Source: Streptomyces sp. NBC_00539
GTDB taxonomy: Bacteria > Actinomycetota > Actinomycetes > Streptomycetales > Streptomycetaceae
Assembly (NCBI RefSeq): GCF_036346105.1
Contig: NZ_CP107812.1
Coordinates: 372,001-436,000, forward strand
Direction of reading: 5' to 3'
DNA length: 64,000 nucleotides
In this document: positions 1 through 7,610 of the stretch, in pieces
Layout: every line of letters begins with the position of its first letter
Numbering within the stretch: position 1 is the stretch's first letter
Program-made: the position numbers and the translations under genes
The notes under the pieces: model-generated
What the model saw: only the letters and a program-made list of their open reading frames with translations
Databases searched by the model: none
What the model was told of the DNA's origin: nothing

Positions 1-34
1 GGCCGCCGTCTCCCAGCCGAGGTAGGGATCCGCC

Positions 35-844
35 ATGTTCGACGCCCCCGCACCCGCCACCGTCGACCGGATGCTGGCCGCCCAGCAGCACGCCGCAAAC
101 CAGTTCGGCCTGCGCGCCACCGGCCGGCGGGTGTGGGGGTACCGGGGCCGAACCTTGTCGGGGGCTGCCGGCCCGCACTGGCTCCGCGTCGTCTGCGCCG
201 AGGCCGGCACCGAGGGCGACAAGCTGTGGAACGGCCCCTCCACCTCCCGCGCCCTCCCCGCGTCGGTGCCGCGCCCCGACCTGTTCCGCATTCGGGACTG
301 GACCACTGAGGGCTACGCCTACCGGGCCGAGCTGTACGGCCTCGCCCCCGACCCGATCGTTTCCCCGCGTCCCGTCCTCGACGAAGACCCCGGCCTGCCC
401 GGGACGTGGTGGAAGGAGATGGTCGCCGCCTTGGACACCCTCGCCGACGTACCGCCGCCGACAGACCGCGAAGCCGTACACGAGGAGTACCTCCGCCGCG
501 TCATCCCCCAATTCACCGGCCACCAGCTCAACGACGCCATCACCTGGAGCACCGCCCACGGCGACCTCCACTACGGCAACATCACCCGCGGCCCACACAT
601 CCTGGACTGGGAAGGATGGGGCCGCGCCCCCTACGGCTCCGACGCCGCCACCCTGTACCTGTACGCACTGCTGGTCCCCGCCGCGGCCGCCCGCATCCGA
701 ACCGACCTCGCCCCCGTCCTGGACCGGCCCGAGGCCCGCACCGGCCTACTGACCGTGTGCGCCCAGGTCCTCCAGGCCCAGGACCGCACCGACTTCTACG
801 CCGAGCTCGCCGGCCCCGTACGCGAGCAGTTGCCCCACCTGTAG
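35..844 (+). CDS. Aminoglycoside phosphotransferase-like kinase
   Basis: A 269-residue protein of the aminoglycoside phosphotransferase (APH/ChoK) kinase-like superfamily. The catalytic-loop motif HGDLHYGN lies near residues 178-185, and the Mg-binding DWEGWGRAPYGSD segment follows about ten residues later. Both are typical of small-molecule kinases of this fold. The N-terminal glycine-rich loop is poorly conserved, and the protein resembles the uncharacterised APH-like proteins frequent in Streptomyces rather than a proven resistance enzyme. Substrate unknown. ATG at 35 follows a purine-rich GAGG stretch. The gene stands alone near the window edge, so any upstream operon partner cannot be seen. 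Confidence 0.75.
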   Translation: MFDAPAPATVDRMLAAQQHAANQFGLRATGRRVWGYRGRTLSGAAGPHWLRVVCAEAGTEGDKLWNGPSTSRALPASVPRPDLFRIRDWTTEGYAYRAELYGLAPDPIVSPRPVLDEDPGLPGTWWKEMVAALDTLADVPPPTDREAVHEEYLRRVIPQFTGHQLNDAITWSTAHGDLHYGNITRGPHILDWEGWGRAPYGSDAATLYLYALLVPAAAARIRTDLAPVLDRPEARTGLLTVCAQVLQAQDRTDFYAELAGPVREQLPHL

Positions 845-1241
845 CGGGGCTGCTGCACACCGGCCGCCGTTTCCATTAACCCGCGCTGGTGGAGCGGATC
901 GCCGACCGACTCACCACCGACTACGGCCTGCTCCAGTCTGACCGGACTGGACGCCCACGGAACGAGCCGCGTATGCCCCGGATGCTCAGCTCCCCGTTGT
1001 CCGCCCTGCGTAGCACCTCGCCCCCGTTCTTCAGCGCCACCAGCCGGTCCGGGTGCCTCGTGAGTTGCCTCCGGTACCAGGAGCCCGGCAAGACGATGGT
1101 CCGCACGCCGACCGATCGGCGTGCGGACCAAAAGAAAAGAGGGGCAGTGGCCAGCGATGGCGAGTGCCCCTTCAAGTGCGCCGACCGCAGCACGGGGTGC
1201 AGACCCCCGCCGGGTGACACGGCTGGTCTTGGACGGTCCTG
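845..1241. other. Gene-free spacer with one terminator
   Basis: About 400 bases between the kinase gene and the PIN toxin gene. Open frames here lack a convincing start, ribosome site or recognisable protein. The only structure seen is the long hairpin at 1098-1129. Confidence 0.5.
1098..1129. terminator. Perfect 14-bp hairpin, probable bidirectional terminator
   Basis: GGTCCGCACGCCGA (1098-1111) and its exact complement (1116-1129) flank a 4-base loop. An A-rich run follows on the plus strand, which is a T-rich run for minus-strand transcripts. It sits between the plus-strand kinase gene and the 3' end of the minus-strand toxin gene. Confidence 0.7.
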
Positions 1242-1640
1242 TCAATGATCAGGATGGACGGCCTGGACGCCGGTGCCGTCGTACAGCTCGGGCTCCAGAG
1301 TGAGCAGGTACCGGCCGGCGGGGAAGTCTGCCGAGGGGCGGGCCGCGTGGATGGCGTGGACGGAGGCCCAGCGGTGCCCGGCGTGCAGGAGCTCGGTGGC
1401 GGACAGGGCGGCGGCGGTGTCGAAGGGCTCGATCTCGATGAACCGCAGCCCGTTGATGTAGGCGAGCAGGCCGGGCCGCCCGGTATCACCCGCGGTCAGG
1501 GAGAGCACTGGGGCGTAGAGGGTGCCCAGGCCGCCGGAGGCTTGTACGTAGAACGCGGCGACGGCCTCGTTGTACGGGTCCTTGGGGTCGTGAAGGGCGG
1601 TAGCGGTCGTGTGGTCCAGGACGACCGCGATCGGCCCCAC
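1242..1640 (-). CDS. PIN-like toxin of a VapBC-type module
   Basis: A 132-residue protein starting at GTG 1640. It begins with a VVLDHTTATAL segment, resembling the first acidic position of PIN-domain RNases, and ends at a size normal for VapC-like toxins. The remaining PIN acidic residues are only weakly recognisable, so the family call rests partly on genetic context. The GTG overlaps the stop of the upstream antitoxin gene by one base (TAGTG), the usual translational coupling of toxin-antitoxin pairs. Expected role: RNA cleavage when the antitoxin is lost, promoting plasmid maintenance. Confidence 0.6.
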   Translation of the reverse strand: MGPIAVVLDHTTATALHDPKDPYNEAVAAFYVQASGGLGTLYAPVLSLTAGDTGRPGLLAYINGLRFIEIEPFDTAAALSATELLHAGHRWASVHAIHAARPSADFPAGRYLLTLEPELYDGTGVQAVHPDH

Positions 1641-1906
1641 TACGCGGCCGCCGAGTCCTGGCTGGCGCCGAGGCGCTCCAGGAGGCCACGGGCCTTCGCC
1701 TCGGCCTCCTCGCTCGGCACGGTGCCCAGCATGGAGGCGAGCTCGGCACGGGCCTGCTCCGCGCGCTCCGCGTACTCGGCCTGGGTTGGACGGCCCTCAG
1801 CGAGCTCCTCGACGAGTTGCCGGATCGTGGTGCCTTGCTCGGTCGCCAGCGCGGCCAGGCGGTCACGGGTGGCCGCACTTACCTTGATGCTCGTTTCATC
1901 TGCCAT
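1640..1906 (-). CDS. Antitoxin, ribbon-helix-helix-like
   Basis: An 88-residue acidic protein. The N-terminal segment TSIKVSAATRDRLAALA looks like the beta strand and first helix of a ribbon-helix-helix DNA-binding fold. The rest is a charged helical tail that would wrap the toxin. ATG at 1906. It directly precedes and overlaps the toxin gene. Such antitoxins normally repress their own promoter. The inverted repeat at 1988-2016, about 80 bases upstream, is a candidate operator. Confidence 0.7.
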   Translation of the reverse strand: MADETSIKVSAATRDRLAALATEQGTTIRQLVEELAEGRPTQAEYAERAEQARAELASMLGTVPSEEAEAKARGLLERLGASQDSAAA

Positions 1907-1987
1907 ACACAGACTCTACTGCGGGTAGAGACCTGTGTGGAGGTTCCGGCGACACCGTGCCCGGTTTGTTCGGCTGGGCAAGCGGGG

Positions 1988-2016
1988 CGTGGTCGTTTCC
2001 ACTGGAAACGACCACG
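1988..2016. promoter_or_regulatory. 13-bp inverted repeat upstream of the antitoxin gene
   Basis: CGTGGTCGTTTCC (1988-2000) and its exact complement (2004-2016) are separated by three bases. The position upstream of the minus-strand toxin-antitoxin operon suits an autoregulatory operator. A terminator role is also possible. Confidence 0.45.
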
Positions 2017-2155
2017 ACAGGCGGTTCCGCGCCTACCGTCCGCTGGAAGCGGCGACCGCTCCTTCTTCGCCCAGCCTGTGCAGGTCACGGAAATGATCAA
2101 GTTGCCTTCACCTCCCCCTCACCTGCCCCCTCCGAGCGTGAGGGAATACGAAAGC

Positions 2156-2189
2156 ACAAGGGCCGCCCGGCAAGCCGGGCGGCCCTTGT
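2156..2189. terminator. Perfect 16-bp hairpin terminator
   Basis: ACAAGGGCCGCCCGGC (2156-2171) and its exact complement (2174-2189) are separated by two bases. The strong, short-loop stem insulates the toxin-antitoxin region from the Abi-like gene that starts about 100 bases later. Confidence 0.75.
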
Positions 2190-2289
2190 CTGAGGTCTGA
2201 ACCCTGGGGGTATGGCCTGCCCACTTTCGAGGGCTACCAGGGACGATTCCAGGGTCTTCGCCACCCAGTGTACCTACGATTGCCCCACC

Positions 2290-2958
2290 ATGCACAGCAC
2301 GCCGCCCACCAGCATCGAGCCGCCCGACGACAAGGCCGTCATCGAGCTGATCACCCCCGACCGGCTGAACCCCTACCTGACCGCGTGCGCTGGCGATTCC
2401 ACCGCCGCACTCGCGCTGTACCGGTGGAACAGCGACCTCGCCGCAGCGTTCTTCGAACCGCTCGGGCATCTGGAGATCATGCTGCGCAACGCGCTGGACG
2501 CACGGCTCGTCGCCCGCCAGCAGCGCCGGGGCCGCACCACCGAGTGGTACATCGACAGGCAGGTCCCGCTCAGCGGCAAGGCCCGGGCCGATATCGCCCA
2601 GGCTCAGGAGCGTGCCGGACGGGCCGGCGCGACCATCCCGCGCGGGAAGATCATCGCGGAGCTGAGCTTCGGCTTCTGGCGCTTCCTGCTGGCCCGCCAG
2701 TACAAGACCAACCTGTGGCCCGACCTGGCCAGCGCCTTCCCCCACGCGCCCAACCGTGCCCTTGCCACGGTGGAAGATCCGGTCAAGCGGCTTCACAAGT
2801 TCCGCAACCGCATCGCCCACCACGAAGGCATCTGGCACCTGCCGCTCGAAGCCCGCCGAGACGACATCCACACCGTGCTCGGCTTCATAGCGCCAGCCGC
2901 CGCAACCTGGGTCGCCGACGCCTCCCGCATCGACGACGTCCTCGCCCGAAGCCCCTGA
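2290..2958 (+). CDS. Abi-like protein (Abi_2-type)
   Basis: A 222-residue protein with the landmarks of the Abi-like family. LEIMLRNAL lies near residue 62, the motif AELSFGFWRFLL in the middle, and RNRIAHHE near residue 180. The RNxxAHH signature is HEPN-like, and members include phage abortive-infection proteins that act on RNA or translation. ATG 2290 fits homolog starts. An upstream in-frame ATG at 2212 would add 26 unlike residues right after the terminator. No good Shine-Dalgarno precedes 2290, so the transcript may be leaderless. Defence function is inferred from family only. Confidence 0.7.
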   Translation: MHSTPPTSIEPPDDKAVIELITPDRLNPYLTACAGDSTAALALYRWNSDLAAAFFEPLGHLEIMLRNALDARLVARQQRRGRTTEWYIDRQVPLSGKARADIAQAQERAGRAGATIPRGKIIAELSFGFWRFLLARQYKTNLWPDLASAFPHAPNRALATVEDPVKRLHKFRNRIAHHEGIWHLPLEARRDDIHTVLGFIAPAAATWVADASRIDDVLARSP

Positions 2959-3049
2959 CCTCGCGCCCTTCCCCCACGCTGTCTCCTCCCGAACGCCTGC
3001 GCGGGGCGCGGCCGCCACCCGGGTGCCTGTTTGCCGCCGGGTGTCACGG

Positions 3050-3933
3050 TCAGGCGGAGGGACGCAGCCTGGTGCCGCCGCCGCTGCCGTTCAGCGGGCT
3101 CAGGGTCTCCAGGTGGGCGCCTTTCACCCATGAGCCCAGCAGGTCGCGGTGCAGGGCCACGATGTCCTGGCCCAGCGCCAGGCCCAGCGCCGCCTTCGTG
3201 AACGCGCGGCAGGTGGTGACGAACAGCGCGACGTCGGCGCCGTGCTCGAGGCGGGCGGTGCGCGACGCGGCGCAGGATCTGCTCGTTCGTGTTGGGCGGT
3301 ACGTCCGCGACGGCGGCCGGGCTGCCGGGCTTCCACGCACGGATCAGCTCGGGCAGGCGCAGCCGCTCAGGCCACCAAGGCAGCGCCTGTCCGGCGAGTG
3401 CGGCGACATCGCCCCATTCGGCTTCGTACTCGATACGGGGGTGAGCTACCTCGGCGGCGACCAGGGCGGGCCCGGTGATACCCACGTCGCCATACAGGGC
3501 GCAGACGGTGCGCACGCCGTCCGGGTTCCCGGCCTGGGTCAGGGCGGTGGCGACGTCGGTGGCGACCTTGCGGTTGTGGCTGTGCACGAAGCGGATCGTG
3601 CCGAGGGCGGTATGCCAATCCAGCGCCGGTCCACGCGAGGTGTCCTTGTAGCCGCCCCACCGGCCGGGCGTGAGGTCTTCAGGCAGCGGGCGCAGCAGCA
3701 CGGCGCCGCGGTGGGAGAACTCCGGCGTCCGGGCCGCCCACTGGTAGAGCTGGGTACCGTCCCAGACCTCTTCGGGCTCCTTCCGGTCACCGGTCAGGCC
3801 GAGTGGCACGGGCGGCTCGGTCGGCTGGGGGAAGTCGTCGTACTTCCGTGCCAGCCGCCACAGGCCGGAAGGAGGTGACGCCCAGTACTGCCTGGACCTC
3901 CGTCTTGGACAGGTAACTGCTGTTCACGCCCAT
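3050..3933 (-). pseudogene. Frameshifted HTH/Mrr-like protein gene
   Basis: Three successive reading frames together give one continuous protein-like sequence. It starts at ATG 3933 with an HTH-like segment (YLSKTEVQAVLGVTS) and shifts frame near 3858 into LWRLARKYDDFP. It shifts again near 3262 and ends with a domain containing ADVALFVTTCRAFTKAALGLAL and VALHRDLLGSWV. The end resembles the C-terminal half of Mrr-type restriction endonucleases (the VTT...ALHRDLL pattern). No clear catalytic D/QxK is visible. Two independent shifts suggest a dead gene, although sequence error cannot be excluded. Confidence 0.5.
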
Positions 3934-4032
3934 GTTGAGACTCCTCACCGCCCAAGGGCCGGCGGTGGCCCCGGCCAGATCATGGGACGGACCGGCCCCC
4001 GGCACGCGAAGAGCTCCTGGGCCTGCCCTAAT

Positions 4033-4641
4033 TCACACCTGCATTGGCTGAGAAGCTGCTGTTGGTCGTGGTGTCGATGCCCGCACCTGCCACTCGCGTT
4101 CCAGCTCAGGACAATGGCGAACAGAACGCCGGGACCGCATAACCCGATATGAGGAATGCACGGTGTTCCCCAGCACCGGCTCGATGCCGTCGTCGTCCCA
4201 CACCGGCTCCACGGCCTGGTCCAGGTGCACGCGCAGCCGGCGGTGCCGGGAGGTGATGTCCACCAGTGAGCCGACCGGTGCCCCGTTCGGCTGGGCGAAG
4301 GCGATGTCGGCCTCCTCGCCCCTGTTCAGGAACCAGGCGGCGGCCGCGGACTTCACGTACAGGTGGTCGGCGCTGGAGATGCCTCGGGCCCGGCGGCCGC
4401 AGATGTGGGGTTGGCCGTCCGGGCCGGGGTGATGGGCGAAGTGACAGACCCGGGCGGTGTAAAGCTTCGTGGTCCGCTGGGCTCCGCATCCGCCGAGGAG
4501 CAGACCGCACCAGAACGTGTCGAGCTGATGCCGATGCCGGCAGGCGTCCAGCTCGATTGCCTCCAGCGGCAGCATCAGCGGCTCCTCCGAGTCCGCGCTG
4601 CCCAGCACCGCCGTCTGGATCTGCCGCCGGTCACCCCGCAT
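4033..4641 (-). CDS. CoiA-like competence-family protein, C-terminus degraded
   Basis: A 202-residue product from ATG 4641. The central part, with CRHRHQLDTFWCG, CHFAHHP, HICGRRARGISSADHLYVK and VDITSRHRRLRVHLDQAV, matches a Streptomyces protein group annotated as CoiA-family. That group combines a zinc-binding region with a nuclease-like fold. After EPVLGN the sequence no longer resembles the family and ends early, which suggests a 3' truncation or frameshift. It may be non-functional. It lies between the decayed Mrr-like gene and the HEPN gene, all on the minus strand. Confidence 0.5.
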   Translation of the reverse strand: MRGDRRQIQTAVLGSADSEEPLMLPLEAIELDACRHRHQLDTFWCGLLLGGCGAQRTTKLYTARVCHFAHHPGPDGQPHICGRRARGISSADHLYVKSAAAAWFLNRGEEADIAFAQPNGAPVGSLVDITSRHRRLRVHLDQAVEPVWDDDGIEPVLGNTVHSSYRVMRSRRSVRHCPELEREWQVRASTPRPTAASQPMQV

Positions 4642-4744
4642 ACCCCCAGCCTTCGTTCCAACTTGACGTCGTCGGCTGGCTCCGCAGCGGGCCCTCCAGC
4701 GCGCTGACAGGAGCGGCGCACGATGGGCTCGGCCTGCCAACGGA

Positions 4745-5572
4745 TCAGGTCACAGGCGGAAGCACCTTGTAGCGGAAGTCCACGGCCGCATCCCAGCCGA
4801 CGGTCCCATAGCGGTGGTGCTGGCCGTCGCTGCTCACTGTCAAGAGCAGCGACGCGTTGGTATGGATGTGCTTTTCCTCAACCTGCCAGACGATCTCAAG
4901 GTCCTCACCCTCGCCAGCGTCGTGGCTTGTTCCGTCCGGCGTCTGCATACGCCACGTCAGGGGCCTGCTTTGCGGATCGACCGCGCGGCAGGTGAACCGC
5001 ACAACGTCGCCGGGGCGCAGGGTCACGCCGGTCCGCACCATGAACATCTGATCTTGAGCCGAGATAGCTGTCTCGGTGCTGTGGCCGAAGCTGTCGCGCA
5101 CGATTTCGACGCGGGGAAAGTATTCGCCGGAGGCGTCCTGGCCGCTGACGTGGATGGTCACTCGGTTCCTGATCTCTCCGGCGATGGCGCTCATCAGTTC
5201 CTGCTCGAACGGCAGGAGTTCCCGGCTATGTGCGACGGCGTTGCGCATAGCCTCGATGCGGTCCAGAAGGACGGTGATCTCCTTCTTGGCCCCCAGGGCT
5301 CCATCGAGGAGGTCCCAATGCCTGGTTACGAGTCGGGTCAGCTGGGTGAACTCGGCATAGGTGATCAAGCTCGCTGACACGGCGGCCGCACCTCGCTTGG
5401 TGCGGCGCTTGGCCTCTACCTCCTGCTTTTCACGGAGCCGGGCCAGGTCCTCGGTGGTGAAGACCTCCTGGAGCCAGTTGTCGCCGAACTTGTCGCGTAG
5501 CGAGATGGTAAGCAGTTCCCGCAGCGACCGTTCGCAGCTCGCGAGGGCTTCGGAAGGATCCATGAGAGGCAT
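4745..5572 (-). CDS. HEPN-domain protein (Swt1-like)
   Basis: A 275-residue protein from ATG 5572, with ATG 5563 as alternative. Residues 1-120 form a helical domain beginning SLRELLTISLRDKFGDNW and ending in AMRNAVAHSRE. The RNAVAH segment matches the R-x4-H catalytic motif of HEPN ribonucleases. The C-terminal half is beta-rich with an Ig-like look (GDVVRFTCRAVD, LTWRMQTPDG), suggesting a ligand- or partner-binding domain. HEPN proteins often serve as toxins or antiviral RNases. No obvious MNT antitoxin lies beside it. Function inferred from the motif only. Confidence 0.6.
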   Translation of the reverse strand: MPLMDPSEALASCERSLRELLTISLRDKFGDNWLQEVFTTEDLARLREKQEVEAKRRTKRGAAAVSASLITYAEFTQLTRLVTRHWDLLDGALGAKKEITVLLDRIEAMRNAVAHSRELLPFEQELMSAIAGEIRNRVTIHVSGQDASGEYFPRVEIVRDSFGHSTETAISAQDQMFMVRTGVTLRPGDVVRFTCRAVDPQSRPLTWRMQTPDGTSHDAGEGEDLEIVWQVEEKHIHTNASLLLTVSSDGQHHRYGTVGWDAAVDFRYKVLPPVT

Positions 5573-5653
5573 TGGACAATTCTCGCTGTCCGGGTGGTTA
5601 ACAGCTAGCGGATTCCACAGAGCGCGGAGACAACGAGTGAGCCTCCGACACGG

Positions 5654-5695
5654 CGGCACGGCGACGCCGCCGTATGCCCGTGCCGCACGCGCTCT
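5654..5695. terminator. Hairpin between two minus-strand genes
   Basis: CGGCACGG (5654-5661) pairs with CCGTGCCG (5688-5695). It lies downstream of the Cys-rich gene that ends at 5793 and upstream of the HEPN gene. Confidence 0.4.
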
Positions 5696-5792
5696 TGCGG
5701 GCCGGGCGCAGCGTGGCGGCCTCCGTCGCCGCGGCCTGACGGCGACGCTGGACGCGGCGGCCTGCTCGTCGGTCCGGTGTAGCAGGCGGGGA

Positions 5793-6641
5793 TTACAGGG
5801 CGGGGGCGCACCGTTGGCAGCGGGCGTAGTTCCGACCGCCCTTGGGGCCGGTGCGCTCGGCAATCCATGCCCTGGCCTCCTCTGGGGTCATCGCCGTGAA
5901 GGAGGGGTAGGAGCGGGCGCCTTCGAAGATGTCGCGGTCGTAGGGCACGACGGTGTGGCTGTAGAGGTGCAGTGCCTGCGTGTACGCCTCGCCGACCGGG
6001 CGGGCGTAGTTGTCCGGGGTTTCCCGCTTGACCACCGAACATGTGGTGTCGTGAATCCCTCGGCGTCCGGCAGCGAAGGGGTACACCTCCGGCTGCTGAA
6101 GGCGGTGCCACAACACGTCCGACTGGTCGAGCAGCTTCTCGAACCACGAGCGCTGCTCTTCGCACAGGGCGCACCCGCCGGCTGCCTGGCAGCTGGCCCG
6201 GACCTTGGCAGGGTCCTCGAACGCCCTGCAGCCGAAGGGGCCGTACAACTTCTCGGCGGCTTCGAGGAGCAGGGCTCGGGCCGCGCTCGCTTCCACGATG
6301 CCTTGCTCAACATGCTCAAGGAGGTCAAGGACGGCTGGGAGTTCCACCGCGTACCCCCACCCTGCAGAGATCTCCCGCCGGCGCTCTTTCGCAAACAGGT
6401 CCCCGAACGACATGAGCACCCCGGGCAAAACGGCTCCACGGAACGTGAAATCTACCGCGACCCCTCCAGTGGACTCGCCGCCGTAGAGGTCGCCGTCACC
6501 CTCCACGTCCCATGGTTCCACGGTCACCGGGGTGGACTGTTCGGGAATGTGTACGGCCGCCGTGCTGCCCGTCGGCGTTTTGACATCGGGGCGGGGCTTC
6601 TTGGCGGAGGAACCCTGCTTTGTTCGGCGCTTCTTCGACAT
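5793..6641 (-). CDS. Uncharacterised Cys-rich protein
   Basis: A 282-residue protein of unrecognised family from ATG 6641 (MSKKRRTKQG). The N-terminal 45 residues are basic and disordered. The middle is predicted helical (LPAVLDLLEHVEQGIVEASAA). A cluster of cysteines (RASCQAAGGCALCEEQ) and a second pair near the end (CQRCAP) suggest zinc binding. It is the first of a run of minus-strand genes and may share transcription with the HEPN gene downstream, although a hairpin separates them. No function assigned. Confidence 0.55.
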   Translation of the reverse strand: MSKKRRTKQGSSAKKPRPDVKTPTGSTAAVHIPEQSTPVTVEPWDVEGDGDLYGGESTGGVAVDFTFRGAVLPGVLMSFGDLFAKERRREISAGWGYAVELPAVLDLLEHVEQGIVEASAARALLLEAAEKLYGPFGCRAFEDPAKVRASCQAAGGCALCEEQRSWFEKLLDQSDVLWHRLQQPEVYPFAAGRRGIHDTTCSVVKRETPDNYARPVGEAYTQALHLYSHTVVPYDRDIFEGARSYPSFTAMTPEEARAWIAERTGPKGGRNYARCQRCAPAL

Positions 6642-6735
6642 CTCACCGACTCCATCGTCCGACCGGCTCTCCTGGCTGACCACCCCGAGAGCCGGATATC
6701 CAGGGCAGCACATTCTGCCCCTTGGCACCCTCCTT

Positions 6736-6789
6736 CACGGACCGGCGGCTCAGCCGGTCTGACACGGACCGGCGGCTCAGCCGGTCTGA
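6736..6789. repeat. Two tandem 27-bp copies forming twin hairpins
   Basis: Identical units at 6736-6762 and 6763-6789. Each holds GACCGGC, six bases, then GCCGGTC, so two identical stem-loops follow each other. The stop codon of the DciA-like gene lies inside the second copy. A double terminator for the replication operon is the simplest reading. Confidence 0.65.
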
Positions 6790-7610
6790 TCCAGTGAGTA
6801 GGTTGCCCTCGGGACCTGGGCCGGCAGCTGGGCGAGTCCGGCCCGCTCGGCTCGGGCTCGGTGCAGTGCCCGCAGGCGTACGGCTTCGGCGTCACGGCGC
6901 CGCTGGACAAGTACAGCGTCGACAGGCGCTGGCTGATCGACGCGCACCGCCTCGGGCTCCGGGAACGCGTGACGGCTTGCCTCCCGAAGGACCCGGTTCT
7001 GCCGCCCGACGGCAGCCGCGGTGGCCGGGTCCGGCTGTCGCTGGGTGTGGGCCTGCTGGTGGGCCTCGAGTGCACGGCGGTAGCCGGCCGTCGCTGTTTC
7101 GCGCGTACGTACCGGACCCTGCACGACCGGTGCACTTCCCGGGACCGGCTCGGCGGCCGCGATGGGCGCGGGCAGGGGGCCGGGTGACAGCACGCGCACC
7201 GTACAGACCGCGTCGGTGCGCGCCGAGCGGTTGGCGTCGGTGATGATTCGCGACGCCTCCAGCCGGGCCTTCGTCGCCCAGGCCGTGGAGTCCGGGCGCA
7301 GCGTCAGCTCCCCGCGTTCCGCGTCGTAGCCGACCGCCGCGACGTGTTCGGCGAGGTCAGGGGCGAGGACCGCCCACCGCTCGCACAGCCCGGCGCCGGC
7401 TGTCGGGGTCTCCCAGCCGCGCTCGGCCATGAGCGCGGTGAACGCCTCGCCGAGGCCCATGGGGGCGCGGCCGTCGCGCCGGACCGTCCGGGTCAGCCGC
7501 GGCTTGTTCTTCGCCGTGCGGGCGCCGGTCTTCTTGGCGGCCTCCCGCGCGGCCCGCAGGGCGACACGGGCCAGGTCCACGCCGCTGGGCTCAGCACTCT
7601 GGCTCATCAC
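6777..7610 (-). CDS. DciA-like (DUF721) protein, candidate helicase loader
   Basis: A 277-residue protein. Residues 45-150 match DUF721/DciA: APMGLGEAFTALMAERGW, a CERWAVLAPDLAEHVAAVGYD segment, and LRPDSTAWATKARLEASRI. DciA is the bacterial factor that helps load the replicative helicase DnaB where DnaC is absent. The C-terminal 120 residues are Arg/Ala-rich and probably disordered. It overlaps the initiator candidate by four bases (ATGA), so the two are co-translated. Together they suggest initiation plus helicase recruitment for plasmid replication. That role is inferred. Confidence 0.65.
   Translation of the reverse strand: MMSQSAEPSGVDLARVALRAAREAAKKTGARTAKNKPRLTRTVRRDGRAPMGLGEAFTALMAERGWETPTAGAGLCERWAVLAPDLAEHVAAVGYDAERGELTLRPDSTAWATKARLEASRIITDANRSARTDAVCTVRVLSPGPLPAPIAAAEPVPGSAPVVQGPVRTRETATAGYRRALEAHQQAHTQRQPDPATAAAVGRQNRVLREASRHAFPEPEAVRVDQPAPVDAVLVQRRRDAEAVRLRALHRARAERAGLAQLPAQVPRATYSLDQTG

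Noticed and set aside
889-1248. Open frames on both strands in the spacer
   Set aside because: No start signal or recognisable product; composition alone keeps frames open in such GC-rich DNA.
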